Shown here: one piece after another, positions 59,661 to 64,000 of the stretch
Layout: the number at the start of each line of letters is the position of its first letter
Position numbering within the stretch: position 1 is the first letter of the stretch
Assembly (NCBI GenBank): GCA_003254905.1
Contig: QANU01058407.1
Location: 428,075 to 492,074 of the forward strand
Origin: Nissolia schottii
Taxonomy: Eukaryota > Streptophyta > Magnoliopsida > Fabales > Fabaceae
DNA: 64,000 bases
Reading direction: 5' to 3'
Program-made: the position numbers and the translations under genes
The notes under the pieces: model-generated
What the model was told of the DNA's origin: nothing
Database searches by the model: none
Seen by the model: the letters and a program-made list of their open reading frames with translations, nothing else

Positions 59661-60227
59661 TAAATCATTTATACAAGTCTAATTAGGGTAAGACTCTAAG
59701 GGTGGTGTCTTTAGGTGAGTCCCATAGAATCATTTCCGTGCAACACTCAATATTTGCCCTAATCATGTCCTTGATATATCACATTATTGATCGTCCATCT
59801 CTTAGGTTGGGTTGATCTCTCCACGAGTGTGGATGGCTGTTAGGCCTCTAGAGAGTCTAGCCCATAACAAATAATAATAATAATAATATACAATTATAGA
59901 AAGGGGATAGAAATAAATATCTACTATTATTTATTAGGGGACTTTTGGTATAGAGTAATTTGACTTTTAAATTACGTAATAATCTACAGTAACATGTTTG
60001 ATGCAACATGATTGCTAGTAATTTGGATTAGTCAAGTAATTGATATTGTCTTCAAAGTGGTAATGTGACTTACCTCTATGGGAGGTGTCTAGATTACCAC
60101 CTCCAGGTAATCCTAAATAATAATAATAAAGTAATAACAACAATAATAATAACAAGAATAAGATCAAGAACAACAACAATAATAATAATATGTAATGTAT
60201 ATTGCCTCGTATTATTTTTATGAGTTC
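59661..60227. other. Spacer after the MULE, with (TAA/ATA)n tracts
   Basis: Contains (ATA)n at about 59870-59887 and 60115-60190 (the source of a Leu-rich minus-strand frame that is not a gene). No supported coding sequence. Confidence 0.4.
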
Positions 60228-60442
60228 TGCTACACGTACACCAAAAATCATACACCATACATACACCTCGTACTTATATACACAAAGTTTGTGTTTTAAC
60301 TTATGTAATGTTTGTGCACTTATTTAAGTATAATTGAGAGTATCATTTACAAGTTTGTAATGTTTGTACATTTATGAGAATAAAGTTTGTACATTATTAA
60401 TGGTGTATGTATGAGTGTATGAAATTGGGTGTACATGTAGCA
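60228..60442. mobile_element. 215-bp MITE with TGCTACAYGTACACC termini
   Basis: The left end TGCTACACGTACACCAAAAA and the complement of the right end TGCTACATGTACACCCAATT are inverted repeats, both followed by a CATACAC word within 30 bases. Inner words such as TTTGTGCACTTAT and AAAGTTTGTACATT are the inverted counterparts of the ATGCACAAACATTA units in the larger element at 35502-36398, so it looks like a short relative of that family. No clear target duplication. Confidence 0.65.
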
Positions 60443-61760
60443 TTTTTGTATTTTTATATACCAAACAAGGTAATGTAAATTCTCCGTTATGAGACCTACA
60501 TATACCAAACACAACAATGTAACATTACCAGCAATGTAACAAGTAGTAATATTTCAAAAATGTAATTCAAATTACCTAATAATCTTGGAGACAATGTATC
60601 AAATGCCCCCTTAGTGTCTAACTTTACATTCAATTTTACCTTAAAAATAATAAATTTTTTTTAAAAAAATTGTGTTAAAAGGTTAATTCTTTTGTCACTC
60701 TTCTACCGTCCACTTCACTTTCCTACTTAAATTTGCAACTGCTACCTTTTCTCCATGACAAATGACCATTCATCATCATCATCACCCAACAAGGGTGGTG
60801 CTACCATAGCAATAGTAGCTGAACAGATGCTGAGATCTCAGCTTCTGTATGCTTCGTCGATTAAAGATAAATTCATGTCATCATGACAATCCCATCACAA
60901 AAACCATGGCACCAACAACAAGAAGAGTTTGTTGTCAATTCAACCCTATTCTTCCAAAAGCAATTTTAATTGCCCCATCCTCAATGCCACCAACGACGTC
61001 ACCTAGCCTCAGCCAAGTGGCCATACTAGGAGGATCCTAATCATTGATGACAATCCTAATGACCATCCTACACATACTCGTATCAAGGCTCAAGGCAACA
61101 GGCCTTTTGCTCCTAATTCTCCATTCACTACTCATAACAATTTTTCGATTCATACCAAAGGCCCTTCCATTGAAGATTTCTTTATGAAAGTAGAGCTCAA
61201 AGGAATTACCGCCCTTCCATTGAAGATTTCTTTATGAAAGTAGAGCTCAAAGGAATTACCACTAATGGACCTGACATGTGAAATAATGTTAATTGTTCAA
61301 ACAGTTGATGTTGTCGTTGTTGCTACTCCAGATTTGTAGGCTAATGATCAAAAAGATTGTTTTGGGGATGATGGTGATGGTCGCACTCGTAGTTTGCCTT
61401 GCAACGGGAATGGGTACATGTGCTCAAAGTTCAATAAAGTGCTACCAATGTCACAACATTTTGCGCCTCATGTCTCCACTCATTACAAGCATGAAAGCAA
61501 AGCTCAAAGGATTAAGAGGGACGAAGAAGAAACCTTTGCCGCCAGATCTTGTTCCTGTTTCTTCTGATTTTAAGGATGTCGTTGCAAATGCAGGAGCAAG
61601 CTCTACTCAAAAGTTTGATAATGGGCGATCGGTGAAAGTAGAAGGTGATGGTGATTGTCTTCTGAATGTCCTAAATCTGGATGCTCATCCAGGTTTTGGC
61701 GGTGTTAGAATCAAGCTGGAGTCATAAGCATGAATAGTCTTAGTATGATTGTCTCTTGTT
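60443..61760 (+). other. Spacer with possible gene fragment of unknown type
   Basis: From about 61021 an open stretch reads RILIIDDNPNDHPTHTRIK, KAQGNRPFAPNSPFTTHNNF, KGPSIEDFFMKVELKGIT and is then broken by a 50-bp duplication. From about 61293 two overlapping frames are open: one with LMIKKIVLGMMVMVALVVCL that ends in TAA at 61727, the other with GDDGDGRTRSLPCNGNGYMC and THYKHESKAQRIKRDEEE. The second has more protein-like composition. I do not recognise either; a decayed retro-copy or pseudogene is possible. No introns or promoter can be placed. Confidence 0.3.
61161..61260. repeat. Perfect 50-bp tandem duplication
   Basis: GCCCTTCCATTGAAGATTTC...AAAGGAATTACC occurs at 61161-61210 and again, base for base, at 61211-61260. 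Because 50 is not a multiple of three it shifts the reading frame of the fragment it lies in. Confidence 0.95.
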
Positions 61761-62699
61761 TTTTTCATAACCATGGGGGATAGTAGGCCTTATGCAAGTT
61801 ATTTTTTTTTATAGTTATAGTGTATTAGTATCGGTGCTTCTTTAATTTGGTTATGTTTATTTAGTTTTGTTGAGTTTTCTTTCATGCTTTTTGAATACTT
61901 GACATCGCCTTTTGGTTATTACTACTTCAATAAATTAATCATATTTTCAACCAAAAAAATAATTTGCTGGATCAAAATCATTTGTTTCCTTTTTACATCT
62001 TTTTAATTACTACAGAAAATAATGAAAACTAGAGCATGTGCAAGCTTGAATTCATTTGTCGCCAGTCACAATCTTTAAATGTTATAGTATTTTGTGTGTA
62101 ATTGTTTTTGTTATTTTATAACTCATCAATGGCAGATGGATTGAGTACTTATGTACTCCAATATTCTTCAACAACACTTTTGCCTCTTATTTCCTTTATT
62201 AATGATGATAACTCATAAAAGAAGACTAGTAAAATGAGGGAGATAAATTATTATTATTATTATCATTATTATTATTCTTGTTATTTTTCTTTTACAGTTA
62301 TTCAACTTGTTGAACCAAAATATGATGAAGGAAGGAGACAAAAGTTTCAATCTCGAAAACACTAGCGAATCGTTGATATAAATAACGTCGACCATAGGTT
62401 GTGTAACAAATATGTAAAAAAATACATTTATTTTTCCTATAGAAGCTTGTGCATCTTGAAACCTTTTTTTCTTTGGAGAAAATAAAAGTTTCTTGTTGAA
62501 CTTAAGAAGATATCACAAACTCGGTGCACAAATCACATAAAAAGAGTATTAGAAAAAGAAGGGAAACAAAAAGTAGACCTCTGCTAAATTATCTTGTTCT
62601 TTATGAATTTCACTTCAAAATTCCTTTGCCTACTATTAATAATCTTAGTTGATGCATTAGAAAAAGCAAACATATATACAAATAAATGAAATTCAAAAT
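61761..62699. other. AT-rich spacer
   Basis: Nothing recognisable. A (TTA)n-like tract at 62247-62275 and poly-T stretches give short artefactual frames such as 62213-62395. Confidence 0.35.
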
Positions 62700-63462
62700 T
62701 CCAATTAGTAATCAAAGTTATTACGGGCTAAAGACCGTGGTCTGAGGTGCTCTAACTCTCTAAGGAGGGAGAGAAGTTTACATTCCCTAAAAAGTTCAAA
62801 GAGCCCCCAGCCTACTAAGGAGTAGAAGAGACTCTCCTCACCTTGTCGCATCAGCTCAAAGGGAGAGAGCTTCATGATGCCTAGAGCAGGAGAAGGTCGT
62901 AAGTCCAAGACTCCAGGTCCAATTCAACCCAGTAAAGCTAAAAGCGGGTAACCGCAACTTCTCCTCCCCCAATCCGCAACTAACTCCTAGATAAGCAGGA
63001 AAATATAAGTCGGGGAGTGGTTAGGTGAAGTCCCATCGCTTTATTGATGGATTATAATGTTTATCCTAATCATAGCATGTGAAATATAAATAATTGATAA
63101 GTGATAGAGAAGAGAATTTTTACCTGGAATTGAAGGAGCAATAGCCATTCTTCTCTGATGCCTGCAGATGAAAGAATGGAAGGGAAAAAGAAACAGAGAG
63201 AGAAGAGGAAGAGGTTCTCCCCTATGCTCTGTGTCAGTCTTCTGAAGGCAGGAGAAAGGTTTTTATTTATTCTTAATAGGGAAATAAAAACTGACACAGG
63301 GTAGGCGAAGGGACTCTTCCATACATTAGTTAATGATGGGCCTAGCCCACCTATCATCAGCTAGCCCAAACACATGAACATAATATTCTGACAATTAGGT
63401 TAATCTGAACAAATTACTAATTTATGCATGTCCACAAAATAATTATTCTAATTATTCCAACA
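62700..63462 (-). mobile_element. 3' LTR of a minus-strand Ty1/copia retrotransposon (inner border sure, outer approximate)
   Basis: On the minus strand the LTR starts TGTTGGAATAATTAGAATAA at 63462, directly after a purine-rich tract AAGTGGGAGAA (63473-63463), the classic copia polypurine tract and LTR junction. Downstream lie a CT-rich leader-like stretch (63180-63230) and ATGGCTATTGCTCCTTC followed by GGTAAAAATTC (near 63125), suggesting that LTR-driven transcripts start and splice here. The outer LTR end could not be identified; 62700 is a guess based on where sequence texture changes. Confidence 0.55.
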
Positions 63463-64000
63463 TTCTCCCACTTGGACGGCATAAATTAGATTACAAAATG
63501 AAACATTAATCCAGATCAACTCACAATATGTGGCCACAATAAATGCCAGAATAACACAACGTTCTTAACCACAAGATCCAAAATGAAATGTATAAGTATT
63601 CCATTACTGCAGAAAATCACACTCGAATGAGCAATGATATCATACAGAAATAAAAACCACTACATTTCGGTGACCTTTATGAACGTGAAAATATTTGTCC
63701 CAATCATCCGCCCAAGATGCTATATGAGATTGAAAGACAATCTCGTTACAATAACATGAGACTGGGTCCGAAATGTCTCAATATTATGCCATTATACAAC
63801 AACAATTTCAATTGCGCAAATCACAATAAACAAAAATGGCAATGCAAGATAATTGTCGTCACATTAGTCAATAATTATTGTCAAACATTTCAATAAAACG
63901 ACAATGTAACACATGAGGTCCAAAAGAAAATTACATATGGGATAAAACTCCCACTAAACCAATATATCAAAAAACCTCATTATACCCATACGGGTTAAAT
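63463..64000 (-). mobile_element. 3' internal region of the copia retrotransposon, continuing beyond the window
   Basis: Minus-strand non-coding sequence between the missing pol gene and the polypurine tract at 63473-63463. Words such as TTTAGTGGGAGTTTTATCCC (around 63950) and CCAAGTGGGAGAATG at the LTR border are typical of copia 3' regions. No open frame is present; gag-pol would lie to the right of the window. Confidence 0.5.

Noticed and set aside
60015..60266. Minus-strand frame rich in leucine
   Set aside because: Produced by an (ATA/AAT)n-type microsatellite; no protein character outside the repeat.

Overview
The window is nuclear DNA of a dicot plant, most likely a phaseoloid legume (soybean or a close relative; inferred, not proven). 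It is AT-rich, its genes are split by introns with GT/AG borders, and it carries many plant transposons, including the short inverted-repeat elements beginning GGTTTAAATATG that I associate with legumes. There are no operons, CRISPR arrays or recognisable tRNA/rRNA genes. One assembly gap of 842 N lies at 24660-25501, and a single N at 10199.

Three protein genes can be reconstructed exon by exon. (1) A strictosidine-synthase-like gene of the SSL10 type, minus strand, 4 exons, 398 codons (1343-4028). (2) A YABBY transcription factor of the YAB2 class, plus strand, 6 exons, 187 codons (25836-33891), with a 3.2 kb first intron and its upstream region partly lost in the gap. (3) A DUSP-containing ubiquitin-specific protease of the UBP8 type, minus strand, 13 exons, 869 codons (45482-55632), with the Cys, His and Asp active-site boxes intact. 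The first 127 bases hold the 3' end of a further plus-strand gene that I cannot name. The genes are unrelated in function; nothing suggests that they work together.

The rest is mostly transposon-derived. At 11104-18097 there is a nested stack: a GGTTTAAATATG element with a perfect 9-bp target duplication was split by a 6.4 kb CACTA element, which itself contains a second CACTA end and a decayed CACTA transposase. At 20.8-23.0 kb copia remnants are interrupted by a hAT element with a perfect 8-bp target duplication. At 56224-59651 a Mutator-like element (MULE) with about 390-bp terminal inverted repeats carries a truncated MULE transposase joined to a broken plant-mobile-domain (PMD) gene. The right edge (about 62.7-64.0 kb) is the 3' end of a minus-strand copia retrotransposon running out of the window. 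Small inverted-repeat elements sit inside introns of all three genes.

The stretches 36.4-45.2 kb, 18.1-20.8 kb and 22.9-24.6 kb are AT-rich and without a supported gene. The most interesting items are the MULE with its PMD cargo and palindromic repeat modules, the three-layer nest, and one MITE family shared by introns of two of the genes.
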